This document shows, piece by piece, positions 19,601 through 31,827 of a stretch of 64,000 bases of DNA. The first letter of the stretch is position 1; every line of letters starts with the position of its first letter. Made by a program: the position numbers and the translations under genes. This DNA is from Panicum virgatum (Eukaryota > Streptophyta > Magnoliopsida > Poales > Poaceae), in assembly GCF_016808335.1 (NCBI RefSeq), contig NC_053153.1, positions 30,015,590 to 30,079,589 of the forward strand. Direction: 5' to 3'. The notes under the pieces are model-generated. The model made no database searches and had not been told where the DNA came from. It saw nothing but the letters and a program-made list of their open reading frames with translations.

Positions 19601-21041
19601 AGCTTTTAGATGCTCCACACGTTTTCCTGAAAATGTAAGTAGGAAAATATTGTTTGTTACAGCTTTCCTGAAGATGCTTCTGTAAGTTGTGACCTTTTTT
19701 TGTCCAAACTCGCAGAGACATGGAAACTACTGAACTGATTGGTGCAAAACTGTTCTCAAGTATTTTTGACCCAATTCATCTTTTCCATCTATTGCTTTTG
19801 CTGGTGAGTCGATCCACATCCATCTATTGCTTTGGTTTTGTACAATGATTTCTGTAAGATAGCATCTTAACATTCAGGTCTTGTTCATCTCATTGTACAA
19901 GGGAATAGTGTGGGCCATTGGTCTAAAATAGTCCTGGGTAGGGGATATGATCCTTGTGTATTTATTTACCTCTTGGGTTATGGTACCGTAGCCCACAGGA
20001 TAACTAGGAAGTTAATTAATTAGAGCTGTAATCATGATCAAGAGGACCTGGATAAGATTCACATTTGTTATGGGACATACCAAACAAAATTCAGTACATT
20101 AGGACTCATTAATTTGCTCAACCTGTGATACATTTTTCTTCATTTATTTTGTTTTTCAAATTTACTCTCCTGTTTCATAATGCCTATTTGAGCATAATGT
20201 TAATTTTTCTTCACTAAAATTATTCTGCAGTTGCACTATGATCACATGGTACTAGTTGACTACCTCATATCTAAAGATGTTGGTGTGCATTGTGCTCAAT
20301 ATCTCTTAAGGTTGGTAGCTATCTTGCATCTTTTTGCTTGTGTTCAGAATTTCAGATGGAACAAAGTGTCTTATGAATTGTGGCTTTTGACCTATCTTAC
20401 ACACATATACAACACAGGTGCCTATGCTTGGTTTTGCAGTCTTGGCATGCTTTTGTACATGATTCTGTTTACTTGACAAAAATAGAAAAACTTGACTGTA
20501 AAAGGCAGAGGACCTCCAGGGATATAAATAATGCTGGAGCCAGCTCAAGTAAAGAGTATAAGAATGGTTCTGGTTGTGATAAAGAAGGCAAGAATTCACA
20601 GAAGCTTTTCCTCAATGCTAAAGTATGTCTTTATTCATTAAAGAGAACAGTGGAAGATCTGCAAAAGAAGGGTTTGTTCCCTTACAATCCGAAGCCTCTC
20701 CTTAGAAGGTTTGTTATATGGCCATGGCTTTTATTTTTTCTGTTTGTGCCGTTTGATACCTTATTCTGCTGCTACTTTTGCCCCTTCAATTCCTTTTGGC
20801 TCATTAACGCAAAAGCAGTGGTATTTGCTAACCTAATAATTGAATCATTACTTTCAGCCTTCCATTTCTTATTAGGACCTAAATCTAGTTATTGTATTCT
20901 TGCCTGCCAGACATTTTCTTGCACCATGATTAGTTGCTAGGACATAAGAGTCGTTCAAATTAGATTTTGCTCATATTAATGATACATATATCTTTCATTT
21001 GCAGCCTGGCCAGGTTTGAGCAGCTGTGTGAGCAGGGATGA
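16647..21041 (+). CDS. Lines-family protein (LINS1 homologue), body and C-terminus, spliced
   Basis: Exons by splice signals and frame: 16647-16748, 17722-17814, 17901-18611, 18698-19165, 19573-19634, 19716-19803, 20231-20314, 20440-20708, 21005-21041 (TGA). With exon 2 they total 2007 nt, and every phase closes. The N-terminal part (PYDGFGCLENMVSIL, then HSAGNILVSISSALIKF) looks like LINES_N. The C-terminus (LKRTVEDLQKKGLFPYNPKP, then LLRSLARFEQLCEQG) fits LINES_C. Drosophila Lines acts in segment-polarity/Wnt-related signalling and human LINS1 in brain development; the plant role is not established. The length is close to animal homologues. The 20314 donor (TTG then GTAGCT) was chosen over 20310 because only it keeps the frame. 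Confidence 0.75.
16848..17170 (-). mobile_element. LINE (L1-type) 3' fragment in an intron
   Basis: On the minus strand the segment ends '...cttaatgcaatgatatgcag', 'ctctcctgcatattcgagaa', a common 3' tail of grass L1 elements. It lies within the intron between the exons ending at 16748 and starting at 17722. The open frame of 162 codons through it on the plus strand is not a gene. No clear target duplication seen. Confidence 0.5.
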
Positions 21042-23220
21042 AATTTGAGTTACATACGGTGAGGACCTACTAATTTTAGTAATCATCAGATAGTTCTTCA
21101 GTGATGACTTGATTTGGTTCGATTTATATATTTGGTAAAAGGGAAGTGTAAATGCATCTTCCCATCCATGAATTGATCTAGCACTTGGAGATGGAGCATT
21201 TCAGAAATTGCTAAGGTACAATTTTTCATTAACCATTAAGCAGCACCATAACTTTGTGGCACTTGCCTTCTTTGTGTTGTACATTAATCTTTTTGACCTG
21301 TGTCCTTACTCATGTCGACTTGTGGACATGTTTTGGTCTATCTTTCAAGGTGTGGAATGATGCACGCAGAAAGATGGACACAGGAGAGATGCATGGTTGC
21401 ATGAGGTAGAATTTGACCCATGACTTCAGAAGACCACAATTTTGTCACTGTGAAGTCTTTAAAATAGGCGAGTGGTACATCATAAGATCCACATGATGTA
21501 TGCACCTTTGGATTGCATAAATCTTGATGATTATAAACTGAAGGGAAATGTTCTGAAGTCAGCTGGATATAACGAAAGCATGAGCATGGGTTATCTGGAG
21601 GAAGCTGGTAGTGTTTCATCTGTGGGGGCTGGTAGCATATCATCTGGAGGAAGCTGGACAATTGCAGACCATGAAAGACACTATTTAGGGTTTCACCTAA
21701 TTGAAAACTGGAGATTCAGTGGGGTTGCACAAATATAAACAGTCGAAAATGCACAAATCATTGGTCTTACAAACACCGATATGATGATAACGTATACGTT
21801 GCCTTTTCGCGAAAAAGGCATTTGCCTGTAAAACTTAGTAGATTTCCAATTTATTGTTTCATAAGCTTTTCAAGACATTGTTTCACCCTATGCAAGACAG
21901 ATTTATCCCCCAAAACAGGGGCAAATCTTATGGGCATCTCCTACATGCTAGCATTATCTAACTGATTGCAACATTAAGTAAACAAATATCTGGAGTTATT
22001 GGGATTATGAGATTTGTGGCACTTTGACCTAATCGCAATAGGAGGTTTCGTTTTGTTTGTTCCAAGGCAGCCATGTCAGCAAGAAAGGCAATGAGTTGAT
22101 ACTTGAAACTACCCATCAGATATATAATTTGCTAATGTTATTTCATAAATTCTGCACAACATTTAAATTCATGACTCGTCAAGAATTGCTATCTAATTGG
22201 TTTGATTTCGATGAAATTGCTTCGTTCTATCTCTTTTTAAAGTGATAATGATAATGGAACCAGTCAGGAGATGCCTTAATAATTCAGAAGTTTCATGTAG
22301 CAACAAAAGACTTTTGGTCCTACTAAAAAATAAAAGAGGAATTTGTTCACCTAGCTAGGTGGAATTGCACCCAAGTAATGGACTTTCAAAGTTTTCTCAC
22401 TCGAATTCGCAACATCACCATGACCAAGCAGCCTCAGGGTTCGGTGCACTGAAGCGAACGACCTCATTGATGGTTTAGGAAGAACGAATGGCAGCTATGT
22501 ACCTGTAAAAAAAGACTGAAAAATAAAAAAAATGAAGGGGAAGAGAGCGACCAAGAAAGAAATGAACAGATCAGGGGAACGGATCGGGGAAATCAAAAGA
22601 GGCAAAGAAAGAAAAAGGAAATCGAAGGGAGAGAAGATAGACCACTCTGATGTGAAATCGGAGGGGGATGGAAGAGGAAGCGAACGGATATACAGAACGA
22701 AATAGCAGCAAAAATAATCAAGGAGCAAAGAAAGAGCGAGGACATTGCTGTCATGCCCCAGGTGTTGGCGCCAACGGATGGAGGAAACGGCAAATTGAAA
22801 AAGCGTGTGCGCGTGAGTGTGGACCCTGCGGGTCAGTGTCGGCCAGGAGGGAATATGAATCCCGGTGCTGTGCAAGCACACGATCACGTTTTGTCAAGAT
22901 GAACATTTGAGTTCTCGGGAGATAGGGTCCTCTGCCCCTCCCCGTATCCGAATTTGCGCTGCCTCTTGTGTGATCTCACGCCGGGAACTCGAATCCGCGG
23001 CCACAGGTAGTACAATGGCAGACGTGTTTGGGCTATAAAGTGAGAAGGGAGAGACGAAAGCCTTGGGATATAAAGTGAGAACTGAGAAGGGAAAGACGAA
23101 AGCCAAGTTATGGGAATGGAGAGGACTCAAAGAGAGAGAGAAAAAATGAAGGATAAGGGAATGGAGTCAGGGGTGCGGGAACACCAAGGCTGGAATCAAC
23201 GCCGTGTTGACCAGCACGAA
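21042..23220. other. 3' flank of the Lines-like gene; no further gene recognised
   Basis: 21042-21800 is probably 3' untranslated and flanking sequence. An 88-codon frame at 21472-21738 has no recognisable domain and includes a short repeated GAGSVSS/GSISSGG stretch. 21800-22490 holds nothing clear. 22500-23000 is purine-rich on the plus strand, with a 130-codon Ser/Leu/Phe-rich minus frame that looks like intron or promoter DNA. Confidence 0.4.
23028..23107 (+). repeat. Tandem duplication carrying two TATAAAG motifs
   Basis: A unit containing TATAAAGTGAGAA and GACGAAAGCC occurs twice (about 23031-23065 and 23069-23104). Each copy has a TATAAAG that could act as a TATA box, but no gene model follows downstream, only a purine-rich stretch up to 23160. 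Confidence 0.45.
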
Positions 23221-23627
23221 TAGTAAGGGACTATTTGGTATGGTTTACTGGTTTCACTCGTGAAGCTAAAGCCAGTGAAGTAAAAAAAAACTGATTTTAT
23301 CTGGCTTATAATTCATTTTAGTACAGACATATAAAACAATTTCACGTTACGTTATCTCAATTTGCGTGGAATAAGTTGAAGTCGAAGCTAAAATAAACTG
23401 TGCCAAGTGGATCGTAAGGAGGCCAGGACAAAATATGCGGCCACAAAGAGTTGCGCCAGCATCCCGAGAGTTTTTTTTTTTCAAAAATATATACCGCAAT
23501 TTTTTTTTTACAGATCTGGCCTCATGTCGCCAGTTCAACTGACGGTAAGGGCATATCGCCGGATGAACCGGCGATACCCCAATCGGCCGGTTCATCTGGC
23601 GGAATTTCTTTTGACATGTGTAGTTCA

Positions 23628-24142
23628 TTTTCAAAAAATTATAACTAATTTATATGAACTTGGATGAAGATAAACTTTATATGAAAATTATAGATCTCGA
23701 CGAGATATACAACTTTTTAATTTAAACTTTTTCCATTTAGAGCTATTTTGGTGCTCAAATAATCGACACAAATTTTAGATCTAAAATTTAAATTTTGGTC
23801 TGAACAATGGACAACACACCTTCAAAAAATTATAATTAATTTATATAAACTAGTACGGAGATAAAATTTATATAGAAATTATAGAACTCAACAAGATCTA
23901 CAACTTTATAGTTCAAAATTATTTCATTCTAAGCCATCTTGGTGCTCAAATAATTGTCACAAGCTTCAGATCCAAAATTAAATTTTAGATCTGGAGCATT
24001 TATCGATTATTTGAGCACCAATATGGCTCCAAATGAAAAAAGTTTGAACTACAAAGTTGTAGATCTCGTCGAGATCTATAGTTTTCATATAAACTTTATC
24101 TCCGTCCGAGTTCATATAAATTAGTTATGATTCGTCTCGCAA
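23628..24142. repeat. Three copies of a 150-170-bp sequence, two direct and one inverted
   Basis: Copy 1 (about 23628-23798) and copy 2 (about 23818-23996) are direct; copy 3 (about 23995-24142) is inverted. Shared phrases include 'aattataactaatttatat', 'gatctcgacgaga' and 'ggtgctcaaataat'. Just upstream (23525-23605) are short palindromes such as TCGCCGGATGAACCGGCGA. I recall this sequence type as a dispersed grass transposon interior, but the element ends are not identifiable here. Confidence 0.6.
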
Positions 24143-24230
24143 TTTACAAGGAAACTATGCAATTTATTTTTTATTTCATCTAGATTTAATACTCCATGCA
24201 TGTAAGATTCTCTTTTGGTGTGATAATTTT

Positions 24231-24644
24231 TGTCAGACCCGGGACAGCGGGACTGCTCATAGGCATATAATATTCTAGAGTAAGGGATAGCTCATGGATG
24301 TACCTTACCTATTTTGTAACTATCCGAATAGACGTAGAACTAGTTGCAGTACAAGGAAATTACCGATCCTGTTGTAATATGACTCCAATTGTACTCAGCT
24401 AGGACTTTTCATGTAACCCTGTCCCCCCCGGATATTTAAGGGCGGGTAGGGACCCCCTCAAAACACATCAACACCTAAGACAATACAAACAACCACACAT
24501 GACGTAGGGTATTACGCAATTCGCGGTCCGAACCTGTCTAAATCTTTGTATTCCTTGCACCATCGAGTTTCAGAGCAGATGATCCCTACCTACAACCCTA
24601 CTGCTAAGGGTATCCTTGAGCAGACTTGGAGGTAAACACCGATA
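24231..24644 (+). repeat. 5' LTR of E1
   Basis: Runs from TGTCAGACCC to AACACCGATA; the final CACA-type end is mutated (GATA against GACA in the other copies). It contains 'ggatatttaaggg' as a likely TATA region. Confidence 0.88.
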
Positions 24645-24646
24645 GC

Positions 24647-24662
24647 TGGCGCGCCAGGTAGG
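24647..24662 (+). promoter_or_regulatory. Primer-binding site of E1
   Basis: TGGCGCGCCAGGTAGG begins 2 nt after the LTR, in the position of the minus-strand primer site. This sequence is usual in grass Tat-type elements. The tRNA was not determined. Confidence 0.75.
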
Positions 24663-24713
24663 AACTCAGCGAGTTCATCAGCGAGTTCGACGACCACCTT
24701 CGCTTTCAGCACC

Positions 24714-26850
24714 ATGACGTTTCCTCAAGGCGCCACCTTCGTCTTCGGCTCGTGGGTTTGCATCGCTAATGGCTCAGGCGGCTTTGACAGCCACCTAGCC
24801 AATCCCATCGCACTAGAGGCAACTTCGTCGGAAAGCTACAACGATCTCGCCGGATCAGAGAATCACAGCGACATGCTGCTTTCCGACCTCGCCAAAGAGA
24901 TCGAGCAGAAACTCGAAGACAACTCGGGTTCCACTCAGACTCAGATTGAGCTCAACCCGAATTCTACTCGGATTGAGAATCTCCTTGCTCGACCCATCTT
25001 TGGGTTGCGTAGCGCATCATCTACTTACCAACAGATGATCAAATCCATCTATGAAAATAGTTTGGATCAAACACTAGGCGTCGAGAACTCTTCAGCCACC
25101 GCTAGCCGGGAGGCACCCGTTTTTGACGTATACTCAGATCTAGACGAGTCGTCTAACGATAGCATGGATTTCATTACCGATGCGTTGGCAAAATTTCAAC
25201 TCAAGTCGTGCCAGGATCTTTCACTCGCAGAACTACTCGATAACCTCCGAGAAGTTGCCAGCATGCACGATCTACCATTCCAACATGGTACTCCTCTTAC
25301 ACCCATACGGGAAACCAGTTCCGGGGGAACCGAACTAGCCGATTACGGATTAGACCTGGAAAGTTATACTCCAGAACGCCTGGTCTCCGTGATCAACCAG
25401 CCAGACGGGGGTGCTCCCAGCCAGCACGACCCTAATGAAACTCTGGATCAGATCTCAGATGATGATCTGACCCAACACACCCCCCAAGACGAAGATGAAG
25501 CTACTCGAATAGCCCGCAGAGCAAGAAATCAATGCAGGGGAGAGCGCAGGCCTCGAGTTGCTGAGCGTGCTCGAATCGAGCCACGTGATCTTAACCACGA
25601 CTTCAATAACATCGCGGATCCAGTATTCACTACTCCTATCGCCGCGGTGACAGAAGCTACCTTGCATCTCATGCAGATGCCACGAAATCCGCAAACACAG
25701 CGCATCATCTAGCTCACTCACCATGCTGTGGAACAACTCGAGAGGCAAAACCCCTTGTCCTCGCTTCATGGCACCCGATCCAGGGCTACCGCAACAGTAA
25801 TACCTCAAGCAAGCCATACCCCCGGAGGCCATCATCGTCAGCTTCAGCAACAAAAGCAAAGAAATCAAGAGGAGCAGGAAGTCGCAAGCAGTCACCATCC
25901 CAGAGGTGGACAACCCGCAACAAACCAAGCTCCGAGGCCTCAACCGAACCGCAACAACAACCGCGGCCGAAACCTCGAAGAAGTAGCCGATTCTAGGATG
26001 GATGCACGGCATATCATCAATGCAAGATGCCAAGCGCATCTTGTAGACAACTCCGATTGCTTCCCAGCCCTCAACAGCGTCTTTAACAATGTCGAGTACC
26101 CAAAGGATTTCAAACCCACAAACATCCAGAAGTATGACGGTAAGCAAGACCCTGCTCAATGGTTACAATTATACTCGACTGCTATTAATGTTGCAGGAGG
26201 AGACACCTACACCAAGGTCCTCTACTTCCCAATGGCTCTGGAGCCCGCACCTCTCACCTAGTTGGAGAGCTTGGCGCATCTCAAGAAGGTCTTCATCGAC
26301 AATTTCCAGGGGTCTCTACATCGAGTAGCTACTCGTCATGCTCTTGCAATGTGCAAACAAGAACAAGGCAAAACCATCAGGTCCTACGTCAAGTGCTTCT
26401 TCGACACAAGAGCCACCATCGCCAATGTTGCCGACGACGACATCATCGACTACTTCCACGACGACATTACTATCCAATCACTTTACCGTGATTACGGGTG
26501 TAACCGCCCCAAAACGGTGGTGGACCTACGCGACATGATGCAGCGCTGGGCAGACGAGGAGGAACAGGAGCGTAACCGCTTCCCACGCTGTAATAACGAC
26601 AATAATGGGGAGTGCTGTAACGATCGGGGAGGTCCTAGTAACCAGCGGGATCCAGAGCGCAAGCGCAAGCCAGATGACATTGTCGGCACCATAGATCGCA
26701 CTCCGCGTGGTAAGAAGAATGAGAAGCCTCAAGATCAGTTTGACAAGATCCTCCACAACAAGAGGTGCTCAATTCACCCCAAGAGCAATCACTCGATGTT
26801 CGAGTGCACAATCATACGCAAGTCTTTCCAGTCTCCGTTGTCGGATGCAA
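24714..26850 (+). pseudogene. E1 gag (interrupted)
   Basis: One frame from ATG 24714, broken by TAG at 25710-25712 and 26259-26261 and then by the E2 insertion. An N-terminal Ser/Asp-rich region is followed by the retrotransposon gag domain (about 26090-26520): YDGKQDPAQWLQLYSTAIN, then KKVFIDNFQGS, then MCKQEQGKTIRSY. After it come a basic linker and a conserved KRCSIHPKSNHSMFEC stretch at 26760-26810. Gag forms the particle that packages the RNA. The frame resumes at 36144 once E2 and one target copy are removed. Confidence 0.85.
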
Positions 26851-26851
26851 C

Positions 26852-27268
26852 TGTCGGTGTTTACCGCCAAGCCTGCTCAGGGATACCCTTAGCAGTAAGG
26901 TTTGTGGATAGGGATCGACTGCTTTGGAACTCGATGGTGCAAGAAACATAAAGATTTAGACAGGTTCGGGCCATGAGTTGTGTAATACCCTACGCCCTGT
27001 GTGATGGTTTGTATTGCCTTAGGTGTTGATGATTGTTTGGAGGGGGTCCCTGCCCGCCCTTATATATCTGGGGGGACAGGGTTACATAGAAAGTCCTAGC
27101 CGAGTACAGTTGGAGTCTTATTACAACACAATCGGTTGTTTCCTTTGTACTGCAGCTAGTCCTATGCCTATTCAGGTAGTTACAAGAGAGATAAGGTACA
27201 TCCATGAGCTATCCCTTACTCTAGAACATTCTATGCCTATAAGCAGTCCCGCTGCCCCGAGTCTGACA
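26852..27268 (-). repeat. 3' LTR of E2
   Basis: Runs from TGTCGGTG to GTCTGACA in plus-strand reading. The adjacent AGCCCCCGAGCTC (27269-27281) is the complement of the polypurine tract also found before the E1 3' LTR. Confidence 0.88.
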
Positions 27269-27281
27269 AGCCCCCGAGCTC

Positions 27282-28785
27282 TTCGTAGCCGAGTCCTGCA
27301 GGCGTCAATTACTTGGCTGGGCGTCTTCGAGTACTTCAAGTAGTTAGAACTTCCTCCTGGTTGCTTCTAAGCCTTTCTTCAGATACTTCTAGTAGTCCTC
27401 CAAGTACTTCCGGTTGCTTCGAGGCTATGGGGTGCTCAAGCCCCGAAATCTTGATCATATATGGTGCGCGAAGTACTCGCGCTCCATATGGAGTAGCCCC
27501 CAAGCCTTAGGTTGAATCGCATAATCAGGCTGAGGGTCACTTCAATCTTTTTCCTTCATTATTTTTCAAAAAAAATGAAAAATAAATTGCTGATGCACAT
27601 ATCCCGCAGCCCCCGAGCCTTAAATCAAAATCCCTTATACTGCGGGTAGCCCCCGAGTGAAAATTTGGAATTAAGGATCTAGGATGTGGCATCAAATTTT
27701 ATTCTTCAGAATATTTGCAGGATTCATCAGATCTGGTATCCGAAAAGACCTCTTTTTTGGGTAAAAAATCCCAGAAAAATGATGCTAATGGATACGCCAC
27801 ACTGATTGCACCCGAAATAACTTCAGAAATAAAACCCGGAATGTACGGCTCTTTACTGTGTGCTCACGTGGGACGTTATTGTATGGAGAATCTGCATTAT
27901 TGCGTCCTTGAATGCGTCCGTGAATGCTGTAACTGTAGCGTCATGGGTTGTCCTCCAGTACAATCCCTTGTGGCTATAAAAGACAGGAGAGAGGCCCTTG
28001 CTAGAAGCACCAACGTGTAGCAGCCATGGCTTATCCTTGGTGTTCTTGCTCCCGACCTCCTGAAGTTTGTATAGTCCTTTTCCGCAAAAGATGCTAGAAG
28101 AGAACTTGCGAGTGACAAGAAAAGTCCCTGCTACCTCATCCTGCCACTCCCATGATCTCATTGGATCCATTCTAGACATCATATCCTTGCATCTTCCAAT
28201 GAGGCAGGTTTTCTGTGGACTGATTGAGTCTTGTTGTGTCACATCCTTGGGATTGCCTGTTTCTGGGTGCCCAAGAACTGACATCTCTGGTAAGGAGACT
28301 TAATCTTGTCACAACGTATTCAGGGAGAAGGATAAATTTCTCCGCAAGATGCTACAAGAGGACTTGCGAGGTGATTACTGTAATCTGCCTCCATACTCTT
28401 GAAACTTTTCTCCCAGAATACGAATATCATTATTCCCTTGATGGGAATAACAAGTTTGTACTTTGTCATGGCCTCGGGCCGATCTAGCTGCAACAGGCTT
28501 CTCAGGAAGCCAAGAAGTGTGCGTGCAGACCCGAGTCGCTGTAAAGCTAGTTAATAAAAAGTACTCGAGTTGTAATATCGAGTAGTTATACTGTGTCGAG
28601 CACTTTTCCTTGTTCTGGAATGTAATCCCAGTCGAGGGAAGTAGAGTCGAGTAGTTGACTAGGGATGTGAGTGTTTTCTTTTTCCAGAATGTAATTTAAA
28701 AAAAAGGAATGTCTCAGAAAATCCCATATTTTCCGCAATTTGGCAACGGACTGTTGGCCTGTTGGGTGCTTTTACTATGCTGCCT
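27282..28785. other. E2 region between the polypurine tract and the antisense gene
   Basis: Noncoding by appearance: small frames only, none recognised. It contains many AGTACT/CGAGTA-type words shared with the rest of the family. Probably the 3' untranslated part of E2 and the upstream region of the antisense gene. Confidence 0.45.
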
Positions 28786-28792
28786 CCGCCAT

Positions 28793-28799
28793 TATAAAA
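28793..28799 (+). promoter_or_regulatory. TATA box candidate for the antisense gene of E2
   Basis: TATAAAA at 28793-28799 lies about 140 bp before ATG 28939, after 'gctgcctccgcc' and before a pyrimidine-rich leader ('cttgcttctccttgcatctc'). Placement fits a plant core promoter driving the plus strand, against the direction of E2. Confidence 0.5.
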
Positions 28800-28938
28800 T
28801 GAAATGGTAACTAGGTTTTATCCCACCGGCCGCAATTCACTTTTACTGTGTTAGATCTGTTCTTGCCTTCCAGCCCCCAGATCTATATTTCTTGCTTCTC
28901 CTTGCATCTCAATTTCGTCTTAGGGTTCCCATCAGTGT

Positions 28939-31827
28939 ATGTGCGTGAAGCGCTCCGTGGATTTTAAAAGGGCACCCAAGAAGTCAAGCAAGGGGAAGGG
29001 TTCGGCTGCAGAGCCGGCCCATGAAGAAGGATGGAACACAAGTAAGTGCTCCGAATCTGACCTAGAAACTTTAGTTTCAGCTGGTCTTTTGGTTCCTAGA
29101 TCTGCTGTCCGATGGCGTCCTGCCTTGGGCAAGGATCATTCGTATGAAATTACGGGGGAAATTGTTGCTTTTGCATCTTATCTGGAACGGAGATTGGGGT
29201 TTCCTTGTTCTTTTTTCTTCTCTGGGCTCCTGCGCTATTACAGGATCCAGCTCCACCATTTGACCCCCAATTTTTTTGTTCACATTTCCATCTTCGTGCA
29301 TTTGTGCGAAGTTTTTCTGGGCATCGAGCCCCATTTTGACCTCTTTCTATTCTTTTTCCACTTGAAACCGCAGCCTATATCCCCTATAGTCTTAGTAGCA
29401 AAGTAATCGAATAAAAACCCAAGTGGTTCTATGTCGAGAACCAGTGGGAAAGCTTCCCGATGATTACTCCAGGCCCACCTATCCAATGGCCTAAGTGGAA
29501 TAAGAAACCAGTCGACGAGAGTCAGATTCCTGAACTACTCGAGTGAATTGCCGTTCTTAGGCAAAATAACTTGACTGGAGAAGCGGTCATGTTTGACTGG
29601 ATGAAAAGAAGGATCCAGCCGTTACAGGCTCGGGAAACACTTGGTTTCCAGTATCAAGGAACATCTGACTCATCAAGATACTCGAAGGAAGAGATCTTAG
29701 ATGAGAAAATACTTAGTCGTATCCAACGGCTGCTAAGGGATGTAAAGAAAGTTCCCTTCATTCCTGATACGTTTTCAGCTACGAATCCTCAGAAGCAGGT
29801 ACCAGAAAAAAGTAGTCGATGTATAGTAATCAAGTACTTTACCTTAGTGTGATTCTGATAGAATTTGCTTTCTGTAGGAGGATGTGGAGCGCTTTAAGAG
29901 TAGTTTTTCACCTCCAGGCATTTGTTCGCCCTTTTATTCTTTTATGCGCTTTTCAATCAGTCAACCAAGTTCTAGTATGCTTATATGAATTTGCATATAA
30001 ACAGTGCTGATGTCTATCCTTGGTTATGCAGATAAGGAGGCGGCTAAGGAGAAGAGTGATAGGGAGCTAAGTCCTACTCCAAGTACAGATACCCAGACCG
30101 GGCATTCCAGAGGTGCTCGGTCGGTGGCGAGGAAGTGTCGCAGCTCCTCCCAGACTATTAGCGATAGGTAAGTGGCTAATTGATTGCAATCGAGTACTTT
30201 CGTCTTCGATTTGCTAGTTTTGATTTGAATTTTTCTTTTTAAGTCCGTCGGCTAAGATACCACGGACCTCAGCATCTGGGAATGATGCTGTGGTGGGACA
30301 AACCGTCCCTTCCACCATAGTGGACTCGTCAAAAGGGACTGGAACTACTTTTCCAGTGAGTAGTTCCACTGTAGATAAAGCCGGTGATGCGGGTAAGTAG
30401 GCCCTAATTGTGAAGCCTGCCCGCAAATTTGGCATCAAGGGGCTTGCTCTGAAAAGAGCTCCTACGTAAGTTTTCGAAAAAAACTTGTATTTTGTAGGTT
30501 TTTGTTTGAGTAGTTTATAACTACTTTGTCTTTTCAGCGACACGATCTTGGGGAAAGATGCTGAGGATGACTCAGGCCCCAAATCGGCAATGGAGAAGCC
30601 TTCGAGTACTCCTGATATGAGTGCTCTTGAGACAGAAGACATGGTGAATTCCATGCTTCGGGATTCTCCATTGCCTGACACCGAGAGGAGCGATGAGAAG
30701 CTCTCAGAGAATGGTGGAAGCGACAAGCTTCCAGAGGGGGAGGAGGGCGAGAAGTTTCCTGAGGGAGGCGATGGAAGACTGCTTGAGGAGACCCCTGCAG
30801 GTAAACTTGTACCATTCTTGTACTGAAGAAGTACTTTTTCTTTGCTCTTAACTTAATTAAGTAGCGTATTTTTCCGTTAGATTCCCAAAATCTAGGCAAT
30901 ACTGTGGTGACGAATCAAGATGTGCCAGAGAAGGCTATCTCTGAGGTGCGGGCGAGTACTTCCTAGGTCTCATCGGGAAGTGTCTTGCCGTGAGAGAAGG
31001 TGGAGCTTGCTTTCAAGCTACTGAGGGTAAGTAGTCGAACACTTCGAATACTTGAGTATAGATTGAGTAGTATACTGATGTTATTTATTTTTACAGGAAG
31101 CATTGGGGTGGGAGGGTGGCCAAGCCCAGGATGATACAGAGCTGAATGCTCTGAGAGAGAGGGTGAAGACATTCTTGTCCGAGAAGGCTGCTCTCTAGGG
31201 GAAGCTTAAGAAGCTCTACCAGGCCAAGAAAGGTTAGTCTTTAGCATACATGATGCCGTCGACTAGTTGATCTGCTTGGTGTTTATAAGATTTTCTTTCA
31301 ATCAAGTACACAACTTGTACAAAATCTTTAAAGATTCAGGAAAGCTTGGTACTGGATCTAAAGATACTTATGTACCGAAACGCAGATGAAATAGAAAAGC
31401 TCAAGAAAATAAAGGAGGACTCTGACCGGGACGCAGCGATAGTTCTTCAACAGCTCATGACCTTGTCAGAGTCCCGGGACTCGATGCAGCGAGAGCTTGT
31501 GGAGCTAAGACAAGTCAGGAGGCTGCCCAGGAAATAGCCGAGGTTATGGATATCCCGGAAGGGAATGAATACGAACCGCTCTCATTGGCGGGGAAACTTC
31601 GTAAAGTACCCAAAGCCTTTGAAAGGTATGTCTCCGCAACCACCTGTCAGTACGTGAGTCATGTACTCGGGTTGGTAAAATCTTACTGGCCGACCACTCG
31701 GTTGGACGCACTTGGAAAGGGAGCCAAAGCTGATTGTACGAAAGAACAATTCAATCAGTATTTGGAAGAAACTTTTGTGGTGGCCAACCAGATAGTGGAA
31801 TCCTTGAACAAGCCTGATTCTCCATGA
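28939..31827 (+). pseudogene. Antisense ORF of E2 ('putative gypsy type transposon' domain), spliced and decayed
   Basis: It runs opposite to gag. Exon 1 from ATG 28939 encodes a basic start (MCVKRSVDFKRAPKKSSK) and, at 29150-29400, a segment with RLGFPCSFFFSGLLRYYRI and HLCEVFLGIEPHFDLFLFFF. I recognise this as the plant 'putative gypsy type transposon' domain (PF04195 type). Coding continues past a TAA at 29404 into WFYVENQWESFP and QARETLGFQYQG, ending at a donor near 29797. Further exon-like pieces with good splice sites follow (about 30031-30168, 30242-30390, 30538-30799, 31097-31230, 31340-31827). The end is Glu/Lys-rich and coiled-coil-like. Function unknown; Tat elements are known to carry such antisense ORFs. 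Confidence 0.7.

Noticed and set aside
21472..21738. 88-codon frame after the Lines-like gene
   Set aside because: No family recognised, lies in the probable 3' untranslated region, composition not distinct from its flanks.
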